Origin: Prochlorococcus sp. AG-315-D17 | GTDB taxonomy: Bacteria; Cyanobacteriota; Cyanobacteriia; PCC-6307; Cyanobiaceae | DNA: 19,677 bases | Assembly: GCA_003283685.1 (NCBI GenBank) | Contig: QBWD01000016.1 | Span: 1-19,677 of the forward strand | Direction: 5' to 3' | In this document: in pieces, positions 1-7,406 of the stretch | Layout: every line of letters starts with the position of its first letter | How positions within the stretch are numbered: position 1 is the first letter of the stretch | Notes under the pieces: generated by a model | Seen by the model: the letters and a program-made list of their open reading frames with translations, nothing else | The model's database searches: none | What the model was told of the DNA's origin: nothing | Made by a program: the position numbers and the translations under genes

Positions 1-341
1 TTACACCATCTTTTAGTGAGCAGTTTGATCTTTTGATTTCTTCGTCATCAAATCCATTAAGTAGAGTTCTCTTGATTGAAAGAGCAAGTCATTTTTCACC
101 TATTAGGGTTGAAGGCCAAATGAATCAAATTAATGGGCAGGACTTATTTCAGCTTGGAGAATCTGTAGTTGGGTTTCATCCTTTTTCCGTTCAAAGTATA
201 TTGGCTTTCGAAATAATTAATTTCTTGGATAATTTAGAAAGGAAAAAGGGAATACCCTCTAAGACAAATCAAATTAAAGGTGATTTGAAATTCCACATCT
301 TGGACAGAGATATTATTATTAAACTTATCAATAGTCAATAA
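1..341 (+). CDS. 3' end of a possible alpha/beta hydrolase
   Basis: The reading frame is open from the left edge to a TAA at 339-341, so only about the last 112 codons are present and the true start lies outside the window. A TTG at 33 is in frame but is probably an internal codon, since the frame continues upstream of it without a stop. The visible part contains a Ser-His-Phe-Ser segment (SHFSPIRVEG) followed by a helical stretch with HPFSVQSILAFEIINFL. This order resembles the C-terminal catalytic-His region of cyanobacterial DUF1400/dienelactone-hydrolase-like alpha/beta hydrolases. The nucleophile would lie off the window, so this assignment is a tentative inference. The gene is convergent with the ABC permease gene, and the two 3' ends overlap by 7 bp. 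Confidence 0.5.
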   Translation, partial: TPSFSEQFDLLISSSSNPLSRVLLIERASHFSPIRVEGQMNQINGQDLFQLGESVVGFHPFSVQSILAFEIINFLDNLERKKGIPSKTNQIKGDLKFHILDRDIIIKLINSQ

Positions 342-1357
342 CTAACTCTTGGGTCAATGTATGCAATTGCTATATCTATTGCAACACTAAGTATAACAAT
401 AAGACTAGATATTACAACAATAATTCCTTGTACAACTGGATAGTCTCTTTGATTAATTGCTTCTTGAAGTCCAAGAGCAATTCCTGGCCATGAAAATGTT
501 ATTTCAATTAATAGAGCCCCCCCAATTAAAGAAGCAACTGTTAATCCAGTAATAGTCAGTATCGGAAGTAATGTATTTGGTAAAGCATGCTTGATTAATA
601 TGCTTCTTTTACCGATCCCTCTACTTCTTGCGGACTCAATATAATCTTTTTTTAAGACTTTACTTAGATTTAATTTCAGGGATCTACTAAATATTCCGCT
701 TAGAAGTATTCCAAGAGTCATAGATGGAAGTACTAAATGTCTAAAAGCACCATTAATATTCTCCATTTCTAAACTTAAAAAACTATCTAAAAGAAGAAAA
801 CCTGTAACTTGTGAAGGGGATGACATTCCCGCAGGGAACCTGCCACCAATGGGGAACCAACCTAGCGATACTGCAAAAAGTAATTGTATTAGCATAGCTG
901 CCCAAAATGGAGGGAGAGCATATGTCCCAATCCCGAAGATTCGACCAAAAAGATCTACTTTCCCTTCTGGTTTTGTTGCTCCTAAATATCCAATTAAATA
1001 ACCAATAATTGATGCTATTAAAATTGCACAAATACCAAGTTCTAAACTAGCAGGAAGTGCCTTCGCAATAATAACTTTAACTGGTTCTTGAGTGTTTAGT
1101 GAAATCCCTAAATTGCCATGCATTAGATGATTTAAATACTCTAAGTACTGATTTATTAATGGCTTATTTAATCCAAGCCTAATTCTTAAACTTTCTCTTG
1201 CTAATTCATTCGCTCGGGTACCAAGGATTGCATCGACAGGGTCACCCGGTGCAATTCTTAATAATACAAAAACTAGGCTTGATATTATCCATAACATTAT
1301 TGGTAATAGAGCTAATCTAGAGAGTGTATATTTGAAAAGTTCTTTTCTTTTAGTCAT
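335..1357 (-). CDS. dppB: Peptide/nickel-type ABC transporter permease (DppB/OppB family)
   Basis: This is an inner-membrane subunit of an importer for peptides or similar solutes. The 340-residue length is normal for DppB/OppB. An N-terminal membrane segment (about 13-34) leads into the family motif RIAPGDPVDAILG (34-46). Further hydrophobic segments lie near 104-126, 143-165, 205-223, 262-286 and 308-333. The cytoplasmic coupling (EAA-type) loop is seen at about 238-265 with YIESARSRGIGKRS and HALPNTLLP. The protein ends in the typical YIDPR tail. It starts at ATG, 3 bp after the stop of the solute-binding protein gene, so the two are almost certainly cotranscribed. No DppC-type second permease and no ATPase gene follows. 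The next gene is convergent, so the remaining subunits must be encoded elsewhere. The substrate cannot be read from the sequence. Confidence 0.93.
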   Translation of the reverse strand: MTKRKELFKYTLSRLALLPIMLWIISSLVFVLLRIAPGDPVDAILGTRANELARESLRIRLGLNKPLINQYLEYLNHLMHGNLGISLNTQEPVKVIIAKALPASLELGICAILIASIIGYLIGYLGATKPEGKVDLFGRIFGIGTYALPPFWAAMLIQLLFAVSLGWFPIGGRFPAGMSSPSQVTGFLLLDSFLSLEMENINGAFRHLVLPSMTLGILLSGIFSRSLKLNLSKVLKKDYIESARSRGIGKRSILIKHALPNTLLPILTITGLTVASLIGGALLIEITFSWPGIALGLQEAINQRDYPVVQGIIVVISSLIVILSVAIDIAIAYIDPRVSY

Positions 1358-1360
1358 TAA

Positions 1361-2938
1361 TTAATCTCTTTTAAGCCTTTTTAGAAGTATCATTCCATCT
1401 CTTGAGAATTCTGGTTGACTTACTTCCTGGAGAGACCAAGCTTTAGGTTTTACAATCCAAACAGGAATGTAAGCAGCACCATTTGCTGCAAGTTTCTGAA
1501 CTTGGATTAAATTGTTTAATCTTTTTTTTCCATCAATTCCTTCACTTTTTGTTAGCAGTTCTTGGACTTTTTCATTAGCCCAGAAACTTCCACTAAATAC
1601 AGCTTCTCCTTCAATACATATGTCTTCTTTTCTTAAAGTACAGCTTAATAAAGGTGTAAGATATGCTTCCGGATCAGGGTAAGCGCCAGTCCAATCTAAT
1701 ATAACTGCTTCAAAAGAACCCTCTGCAAGTTGTTTGTAGATTGTCGTAGATTCTAGTCCATTTAAAGTTATATTCATACAATCAGATAAGTCTCTTTTTA
1801 TTTGATCTTTCCAAGTAAGCGCAAGTAACTTATCAGCCGGTACATTAGATCTGAAAGTTAGTGGAATTGTAAGTATATTTGTTTTACAAAAACCTTCTTC
1901 CTCTAATAATCTTCTTGTCATCTTAGGGTTGTAAGATGGCCAAGGTTGTAAAGATTCCTGATGAAAATGAGGCGGTATTATTGACCTCAAAGGTTCTCGA
2001 GTTCCAAAACTTACTTGCTGGCTAATTAGTTCTCTGTCAATAGAATAAGAAATGGCTTGTCTTATGTTTATATTGGATAATGGTGATTTATTACTTTTTA
2101 ATGTTATAAATCCAATTTCTATTGCTTCTCCATTCCCTTCCTTAAGCTTGCCTTTCTTTACCATATTACTTAAAGAGATTCTTTGTAAATCATCAATTGA
2201 GTTTGATGTAAGTACATCAATTTCTTTTGATTTTATTGCACCAAAAAGGGTACTGGAATTATTGAAGTTAATGTAGTCAATTCCCTTGTTTAATGGCTTT
2301 TTGCCCCAGTAATTCGAGTATGGTTTTATTCTTTGTTGACCTGAACTAAAGCTTTTTAAGAAATAAGGACCTGTTCCTATGAAGTTTTCGTTATTGAATA
2401 TATTTTTATGCTCTGAATATGACTTTGGTGATACTGGCGTTAGATTTACAGAAGTAAGGAGTCCTTTTATAGAACTTGAGGGTTTTTTTAACTTTAATCG
2501 AAGTTCAAAATCTTCTAGTACTTCAATAGCTTCTAATTTATCTTTTAAAAGATAATTTAGAGTACCAATTTCCATAAAACGTCTAAGACTAAATGCCATT
2601 GCATTTGCATTGAAATCAGTTCCATCATGAAAAGAAATATTTTCTTTAAGAGAAATATCTATTGTTAAACCATCCTTGCTTACTTTTGGTAAATCCTTAG
2701 CTAATACAGGATAAAGATTTCCTTCTTGATTGATTTTATATAAAGTATCTCCTAAAGAACTTAATAACTGAAGAGTCCTAAGAGTATTTGCTTGAGCTGG
2801 ATCAAGAGATTCTATTTTCCCTGCACTTGCTACAATTATTGTTTCTCTTTTCTTAGTTTGAGCGCATGAAAATTGAAGTAAAATTAAAATAATGCTTGAA
2901 ATTTTCAGGAGTTGATTCAGGCGATTATTTATTTTCAT
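1361..2938 (-). CDS. ABC transporter solute-binding lipoprotein, SBP_bac_5 (oligopeptide) family
   Basis: This 525-residue protein is the extracytoplasmic receptor of a peptide/opine/nickel-type ABC importer. Residues 1-25 look like a lipoprotein signal: basic N-terminus, hydrophobic stretch SSIILILLQ, then Phe-Ser-Cys25. The lipobox is imperfect because Phe occupies -2. The mature part opens with TIIVASAGKIESLDPAQANT, the usual start of family 5 binding proteins. It continues with DGLTIDISLKENISFHDGTDFNANAMAFSLRR (about 90-121, split here by description only), GTGPYFL, the INIRQAISYSIDRE segment and the DWTGAYPDPEAYL region. These are characteristic landmarks of the DppA/OppA fold. It starts at ATG, 33 bp after the stop of the small upstream gene and 3 bp before dppB. 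The family is clear. Whether it binds peptides or another solute is unknown. Confidence 0.92.
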   Translation of the reverse strand: MKINNRLNQLLKISSIILILLQFSCAQTKKRETIIVASAGKIESLDPAQANTLRTLQLLSSLGDTLYKINQEGNLYPVLAKDLPKVSKDGLTIDISLKENISFHDGTDFNANAMAFSLRRFMEIGTLNYLLKDKLEAIEVLEDFELRLKLKKPSSSIKGLLTSVNLTPVSPKSYSEHKNIFNNENFIGTGPYFLKSFSSGQQRIKPYSNYWGKKPLNKGIDYINFNNSSTLFGAIKSKEIDVLTSNSIDDLQRISLSNMVKKGKLKEGNGEAIEIGFITLKSNKSPLSNINIRQAISYSIDRELISQQVSFGTREPLRSIIPPHFHQESLQPWPSYNPKMTRRLLEEEGFCKTNILTIPLTFRSNVPADKLLALTWKDQIKRDLSDCMNITLNGLESTTIYKQLAEGSFEAVILDWTGAYPDPEAYLTPLLSCTLRKEDICIEGEAVFSGSFWANEKVQELLTKSEGIDGKKRLNNLIQVQKLAANGAAYIPVWIVKPKAWSLQEVSQPEFSRDGMILLKRLKRD

Positions 2939-2971
2939 TGAAAATCAAAATGAAAGAATCTAATTCATTAT

Positions 2972-3199
2972 TTAATTCTTTATTTGATTAGCACAAATCT
3001 CTTTAATGGAAATTTCAAAAACAGGCGAGCCCTGAGAGTTAAGTGGCCATTCCCTTACCCAGCATTTTTCGTAAGCATTATCAATCCCGATTACTTGGAA
3101 AAGCTCTTTTTGATTATCTAAATAAACACAATCACCTTGGTTGACACTAGTTTTACTTTCTCTGAGCGGGGGGGCAATTAAGTTTTTTGATGACCTCAT
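2972..3199 (-). CDS. Small conserved-looking protein of unknown function, 75 aa
   Basis: I do not recognise a named family. The protein has a polar, Pro/Ser/Lys-rich N-terminus (1-20) followed by a compact part (about 20-67) that reads like a small beta-barrel: QGDCVYLDNQ, ELFQVIGID, KCWVREWPL, PVFEISIKEI. This pattern of short strands with Trp and Cys resembles small SH3-like cyanobacterial proteins, which is an inference from strand pattern only. It starts at ATG and lies between hom (86 bp upstream) and the solute-binding protein gene (33 bp downstream), all on the same strand. Spacing and the absence of a competing frame support a real gene. Codons 8-11 contain a run of seven C residues (G at 3168-3174 on the plus strand), unusual in such AT-rich DNA. 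No signal peptide or membrane segment is visible. Confidence 0.72.
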   Translation of the reverse strand: MRSSKNLIAPPLRESKTSVNQGDCVYLDNQKELFQVIGIDNAYEKCWVREWPLNSQGSPVFEISIKEICANQIKN

Positions 3200-3285
3200 A
3201 ACTTTATTTCTTAAAGCGAAGAAAACTAGTTTTTATCCTTTCTTATATTTAGCAATTCAACTCAGAATTGACCACTCTTCGTTAG

Positions 3286-4599
3286 CTAAAGACAACCCAT
3301 TGAAGCAGCTATATCTTTTACTTCTGATAAGTTGTTGATGTCAGATAGAGCGTTATTAAGTTGACCGTTTGTTATTTGGTGCGTTATCACAACTATTTCG
3401 GCTCCCATTTCACTTGCATCAAACTGGACAATCGATTCAATAGATATTTTTCTCTGGCCAAAAAGTGTACCAATTTTGCCAATAACACCAGGAGTATCGT
3501 CTGTGATTAAACGGATATAATTTTTTTTGCTAATTTTATTTTCTTCGGCTACGCAACAATCTCGCCAACTTTCCGCTGATAGAAGTGGATCTAAGTTTGA
3601 GCTTGAATTTTCCATTAATTTAATGCCGGCGATATTTAGGATGTCTGCAACGACGGCCGAAGCGGTTGGCCCTGAGCCTGCTCCTGGTCCGAAAAACATT
3701 ACTTGGCCTATAGGATTTCCTTCAACAAGAATTGCATTATTAACTCCATTTACTCCTGCTAAAGGATGTTCTTCAGATACCAGGGTCGGTTCAACCCATA
3801 CTGACAATGGCAAACTATCTTCATTTGTTGTTTGATATTCGTTCTTTTCAGATATTGCAAGGAGTTTTATTACATAGCCAAGTCGTTTAGCGTAATTTAC
3901 ATCTTTACTTTTTAAACAATTAATTCCTTTTACTGGGATCTCAGATCGTTTGATTGGTCCGCCAAATGCAAGACCGCTGAGTATTGCAATTTTGTCTGCG
4001 GCATCGAGACCTTCTACATCTGCCGCAGGATCAGACTCTGCATAACCAAGGTTCTGAGCATCTTTTAAAACTTCATCATAATTTGCTCCTTCTTTATCCA
4101 TCCGAGAAAGAATGTAATTGGTGGTTCCATTAATTATTCCGCTTACTTTTGTTATTTGATTTCCACCTAGAGACTGTTTTAGAGGCTCAATAATAGGAAT
4201 CCCTCCTCCAACAGCAGCTTCAATAAGAACATATACGCCAGCGGCTTTTGCTTCATTTGCAATTTCATAACCATGTCTAGCTATTACGGCTTTATTTGCA
4301 GTTACAACTGATTTTCCAGCTCTGATAGCTTTGATAATTAAAGATCTTGCAGGTTCTATTCCTCCCATCACCTCAACAACTATTTGAACGGATGGGTCAT
4401 CAATTACTTCTAATGGATTTGAGGTGAGTATTGATTCTGAGAAAGCTAGATCCCTCTTCCTTTTGAGATCTCTTACTGCAACACGAATTAGTTTAAGTTG
4501 AGCAACTAAAGGATGCCTACCAAGGGGAGTGTTAATAATGCTTGCAACACCTGAACCGACTGTGCCAAGACCTAGTAAACCAATACCAATTTTTTTCAT
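3286..4599 (-). CDS. hom: Homoserine dehydrogenase
   Basis: This enzyme reduces aspartate semialdehyde to homoserine with NAD(P)H, the branch-point step towards threonine, methionine and isoleucine, in the cytoplasm. At 437 residues it has the full monofunctional bacterial layout. The Rossmann motif GLLGLGTVGSG is at 7-17 and TANKAV (100-105, Lys103) lies by the cofactor. The family signature GIINGTTNYIL (154-164) is present, as is AESDPAADVEGLDAADK (187-203), which contains the acidic residues and the catalytic Lys203. A C-terminal ACT domain from about 361 (YIRLITDDTPGVIGKIG) suggests amino-acid feedback control, usually by threonine in this family. The start is ATG at 4599. It lies 39 bp downstream of sufE and is followed after 86 bp by a small unknown gene. 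No fused aspartokinase domain is present. Confidence 0.97.
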   Translation of the reverse strand: MKKIGIGLLGLGTVGSGVASIINTPLGRHPLVAQLKLIRVAVRDLKRKRDLAFSESILTSNPLEVIDDPSVQIVVEVMGGIEPARSLIIKAIRAGKSVVTANKAVIARHGYEIANEAKAAGVYVLIEAAVGGGIPIIEPLKQSLGGNQITKVSGIINGTTNYILSRMDKEGANYDEVLKDAQNLGYAESDPAADVEGLDAADKIAILSGLAFGGPIKRSEIPVKGINCLKSKDVNYAKRLGYVIKLLAISEKNEYQTTNEDSLPLSVWVEPTLVSEEHPLAGVNGVNNAILVEGNPIGQVMFFGPGAGSGPTASAVVADILNIAGIKLMENSSSNLDPLLSAESWRDCCVAEENKISKKNYIRLITDDTPGVIGKIGTLFGQRKISIESIVQFDASEMGAEIVVITHQITNGQLNNALSDINNLSEVKDIAASMGCL

Positions 4600-4638
4600 G
4601 TTGTTGTTAATGACAATTTTTGTTCAGGATTATTGATC

Positions 4639-5097
4639 TTAGGAAGGATTATGTAGAGAAAGATTTTTAGCTTGGGATTTCATTTTTAGGAAAATGTTTA
4701 AAAATCCATTTGCTCTTGATGGAGTTAAGCTTTTACTGAGACCAGTCATTTCAATAAAATTTTCATTAATAGAGAGTAATTCAATAGGAGTTAGATCGTT
4801 TAGTCCTTTGATAAGAAAGGCAAGTAATCCTTTTGTTATCAAGGCATCCGAATAACCTTTCCATTGAATCTTTCCATGGACAAGCTCTCCAAGAACATAT
4901 ACCTCAGAGATACAGCCTTTTACTTTTGTAGTATCTATATGGAGCTCTTTTGATAAAATTGGTAGGCTTTTAGCTAACCAAAGAACATATTCGTAACGTC
5001 TTTTTGGATTTGAAGTTGATTGAAGTCGCGCTATAAGATTGTCTAACGACTTGCTTCCATAAGTATGTATTAAAGAATTAGCTTTGATTTGATCCAC
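4639..5097 (-). CDS. sufE: SufE family sulfur acceptor for Fe-S cluster assembly
   Basis: SufE accepts persulfide sulfur from the cysteine desulfurase SufS, stimulates it, and passes sulfur to the SufBCD scaffold. This is the main Fe-S route in cyanobacteria, feeding photosystem I and ferredoxins. The 152-residue length fits. The N-terminal part has the RYEYVLWLAKSLP helix typical of the family. The acceptor cysteine is Cys62 in VKGCISEVY, corresponding to the VPGCQSQVW motif around Cys51 of E. coli SufE. The ALITKGLLAFLIKGLNDLTP segment also matches. The start is GTG at 5097, because an in-frame TAA lies three codons upstream and no earlier start exists. It sits between the 5-formyl-THF cyclo-ligase gene (38 bp upstream) and hom (39 bp downstream). 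The suf operon itself is not in this window. Confidence 0.93.
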   Translation of the reverse strand: MDQIKANSLIHTYGSKSLDNLIARLQSTSNPKRRYEYVLWLAKSLPILSKELHIDTTKVKGCISEVYVLGELVHGKIQWKGYSDALITKGLLAFLIKGLNDLTPIELLSINENFIEMTGLSKSLTPSRANGFLNIFLKMKSQAKNLSLHNPS

Positions 5098-5135
5098 CTG
5101 AAATTAATAGTTTTTATATCTTATCGCTTAATTAG

Positions 5136-5723
5136 TTATTTAGTTTGTTTAATTTGATGGAGTCCGTTTTCATTAATCCAACCGTTAAAAGGTATATCCC
5201 ATGAATCACGAGGTAATGGCTGTTCTGATACGCAATTTTGACTAATAATAACAAAAGAAGGAATAGACCTCCAAGCTTTGTTTTGTCGAAGGCGATCAAA
5301 ATATCCGCCTCCATATCCTAATCGGTAACCTTCTTGATCAATTGCTAATGCTGGCACAAGTAAAAGCGATAGATCATCATGACTAAGAGTGTTCTCTTTT
5401 AGTGGTGAAGGGATATTAGTTGAGTCAGGAATTAGATTTTCTCTAGACCAATGATGATATGCTATTGAGCCATCATTTGAACTCGCGGGTAAAGCTAATT
5501 TCTGATTTGTTGTTTCTTTTAAAAATCTAATATCAAATTCACCTTTTAGAGGCCAATAGATACCTAGATAATTCTTTTTAATTTTATTTTCTGATAATAG
5601 TTTCATTAAGGCATTATTAATACTTGTTTTTATCTTTTCCTGAAGAAATGACGGATTTGAATTACGAATCAAATTATATTCTCTTCTCTTAATTTCTTTT
5701 TCTGATTTGATTTTATTGAACAT
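5136..5723 (-). CDS. 5-formyltetrahydrofolate cyclo-ligase
   Basis: This enzyme (MTHFS/5-FCL, EC 6.3.3.2) converts 5-formyl-THF to 5,10-methenyl-THF using ATP, clearing an inhibitory by-product of the one-carbon cycle in the cytoplasm. The 195-residue protein shows an N-terminal basic helix (KIKSEKEIKRREYNLIR), IGIYWPLKGEFDIR-type substrate segment (YLGIYWPLKGEFDIRFL, 52-68), LALPAS (76-81), and LLLVPALAIDQEGYRLGYGGGYFDR ending at 144. The GYGGGYFDR motif (136-144) is the phosphate-binding signature of the family. The C-terminal PLPRDSWDIPFNGWINENGL also fits. It starts at ATG, 48 bp after the ruvC stop. The gene is often named ygfA or fau in other bacteria. I leave the symbol empty because naming varies. 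Confidence 0.94.
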   Translation of the reverse strand: MFNKIKSEKEIKRREYNLIRNSNPSFLQEKIKTSINNALMKLLSENKIKKNYLGIYWPLKGEFDIRFLKETTNQKLALPASSNDGSIAYHHWSRENLIPDSTNIPSPLKENTLSHDDLSLLLVPALAIDQEGYRLGYGGGYFDRLRQNKAWRSIPSFVIISQNCVSEQPLPRDSWDIPFNGWINENGLHQIKQTK

Positions 5724-5771
5724 TATGATGGAATTTACAAAGACATCTTTTTTATTTGATTATACATTTAT

Positions 5772-6236
5772 TTATTTAAGAAAAATTCCTGTTAAGGCAA
5801 TCGCTAGTGCATCTGCAGCATCATCAGGTCTTGGAGGTGATTCTAAATTTAGTTCGTACATAACTGACTTTAAAACCTCATTTTTATCTGAATGACCAAA
5901 GCCTGTTACGGCAAGTTTGATCTGCATTGGCGGAAATTCTAGTATTGAAAGATTATATTTTGCCAAAGTCATAATGATTACTCCACGAGCTTGAACAACA
6001 CTTATGGTAGAGCTTGAACGATAGAAAAAAAACTTCTCTACAGCAGCTGTTTGGGGATTCCATTTATTCACTATTGAACTTAGGTCTTTAGAAATTTCTA
6101 AAAGTCTTTCTTCTTCTTTTTGAGTTGACTTTGTTTCTATAATTCCACAATCTAGGAGTACTTTATTACCTTTTATATTATCAATTATTCCATAGCCTAC
6201 TCTTGCAAGCCCTGGATCTATTCCTATTATTCTCAC
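5772..6236 (-). CDS. ruvC: Holliday junction endonuclease RuvC
   Basis: RuvC is a dimeric nuclease that cuts four-way DNA junctions during recombination and fork repair, working with RuvAB. The 154-residue protein starts with the signature [16 protein letters not shown], placing the first metal ligand at Asp7. The second is Glu67 in [11 protein letters not shown], with an aromatic residue (Phe69) where E. coli RuvC has Phe69. The last two acidic ligands are Asp139 and Asp142 in [12 protein letters not shown]. All four catalytic residues are therefore present. The start codon is GTG at 6236, and it abuts the chlI stop with no intervening base (TAG then GTG). Translation is therefore probably coupled to chlI. 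The stop is 48 bp before the cyclo-ligase gene. Confidence 0.97.
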   Translation of the reverse strand: MRIIGIDPGLARVGYGIIDNIKGNKVLLDCGIIETKSTQKEEERLLEISKDLSSIVNKWNPQTAAVEKFFFYRSSSTISVVQARGVIIMTLAKYNLSILEFPPMQIKLAVTGFGHSDKNEVLKSVMYELNLESPPRPDDAADALAIALTGIFLK

Positions 6237-7325
6237 CTAACTTGAGGCGGCTAGTTCAAATTCAGTTAAATCATTGCTTTCGCTTCTTTCAAAAATTTTA
6301 CAGAAAGCCTTTATAACTCGATCACCAGAATCGACTTGTTCAAGTGGGTCTTTACGTAGTCTATGTCTTAAAGCTGTAGAAATAACACGGGCAATATCTC
6401 CTTCCGAGACCTCTTTTCTTCCTTCAAATGCTGCAAGAGCTCTTGCAGCTCTATTAGTAACAATATCTCCTCGTAGTCCATCAACATCTAGTTCACCGCA
6501 AACAGCAGATATTCTTAGTCTTAGATCTTCATCGATGCTGACATCATTAAGTAAATTCTGAGCATTAATCACCCTGGTTTGAAGAGAATTCTGGTTTTCT
6601 TGTACAGAATCGCTAAAAGTTTCAGGATTATTATCAAAAGCTGTTCGTTGATCAACAACTTGAACTCGAAGTTTTGCTTCCCTTACTGTCTTAACTTCAA
6701 CGCTCATACCAAAACGGTCAAGTAATTGCGGCCTCAATTCTCCTTCTTCGGGATTACCTGATCCGATCAATACAAATCTGGCAGGATGCCTAACAGAAAT
6801 GCCTTCACGTTCAACTGTATTCCAGCCTGAAGCTGCTGAGTCTAGAAGAACATCAACCAGATGATCATCGAGTAGGTTTACTTCATCAACATAAAGTAAT
6901 CCACGATTAGCTTTTGCTAATAGACCTGGTTCAAAAGCTCGAACTCCTTCACTTAGAGCCTTTTCAATGTCGATAGTTCCACAAAGTCTGTCTTCTGTTG
7001 CCCCTAATGGGAGATCAATCATTGGAACTTTCTTTTCCGCTTTTGGTATCTCATCACCAACTTCTAATTTTTCTCTAACTTCATTGCTCTGCAAATCAGG
7101 GTCATCTAAAGAACTGTTATAGGGGTCACCCTCTACAACTTCAATAGCAGGAAGGAGATCTGCAAGTGCTCTTATTGTTGTGGATTTACCCGTGCCTCGA
7201 TCTCCCATGATCATTACCCCCCCAATTCTTGGATCTATCACGTTAAGAAGAAGAGCTAATTTCATCTCTTCTTGGCCAATCACTGCAGTGAATGGAAAAA
7301 CTCTGCGTTTTCTAATTGAACTCAA
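6237..7325 (-). CDS. chlI: Magnesium chelatase ATPase subunit I
   Basis: ChlI is the AAA+ subunit of magnesium chelatase. With ChlD and ChlH it inserts Mg2+ into protoporphyrin IX, the first committed step of chlorophyll synthesis. The 362-residue protein shows [18 protein letters not shown] (11-28), Walker [10 protein letters not shown] (41-49), the ChlI-specific acidic insert around 60-115, Walker [11 protein letters not shown] (143-152), [19 protein letters not shown] (188-206) with the arginine-finger region, and a C-terminal helical lid with [14 protein letters not shown]. The start is TTG at 7325. The only upstream in-frame codons before a TGA lack ATG, GTG or TTG, and the preserved [11 protein letters not shown]-terminus fits the family. 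It lies 81 bp downstream of the beta-lactamase-fold gene and directly abuts ruvC. Confidence 0.97.
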   Translation of the reverse strand: MSSIRKRRVFPFTAVIGQEEMKLALLLNVIDPRIGGVMIMGDRGTGKSTTIRALADLLPAIEVVEGDPYNSSLDDPDLQSNEVREKLEVGDEIPKAEKKVPMIDLPLGATEDRLCGTIDIEKALSEGVRAFEPGLLAKANRGLLYVDEVNLLDDHLVDVLLDSAASGWNTVEREGISVRHPARFVLIGSGNPEEGELRPQLLDRFGMSVEVKTVREAKLRVQVVDQRTAFDNNPETFSDSVQENQNSLQTRVINAQNLLNDVSIDEDLRLRISAVCGELDVDGLRGDIVTNRAARALAAFEGRKEVSEGDIARVISTALRHRLRKDPLEQVDSGDRVIKAFCKIFERSESNDLTEFELAASS

Positions 7326-7406
7326 TTTCTTATTTCTGATGAGTTGATTGTTTCATAGGTAGGTCTCTTTAGATTAATAATTTTCAAAAAACTAGATAAT
7401 GAAAAG

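Noticed and set aside
783..1031. 82-codon minus-strand ORF inside dppB
   Set aside because: It is an out-of-frame shadow of a well-supported permease gene.
3141..3338. 65-codon plus-strand ORF across the small gene and the hom 3' end
   Set aside because: It lies antisense to two supported genes and shows only low-complexity hydrophobic codons typical of AT-rich antisense frames.
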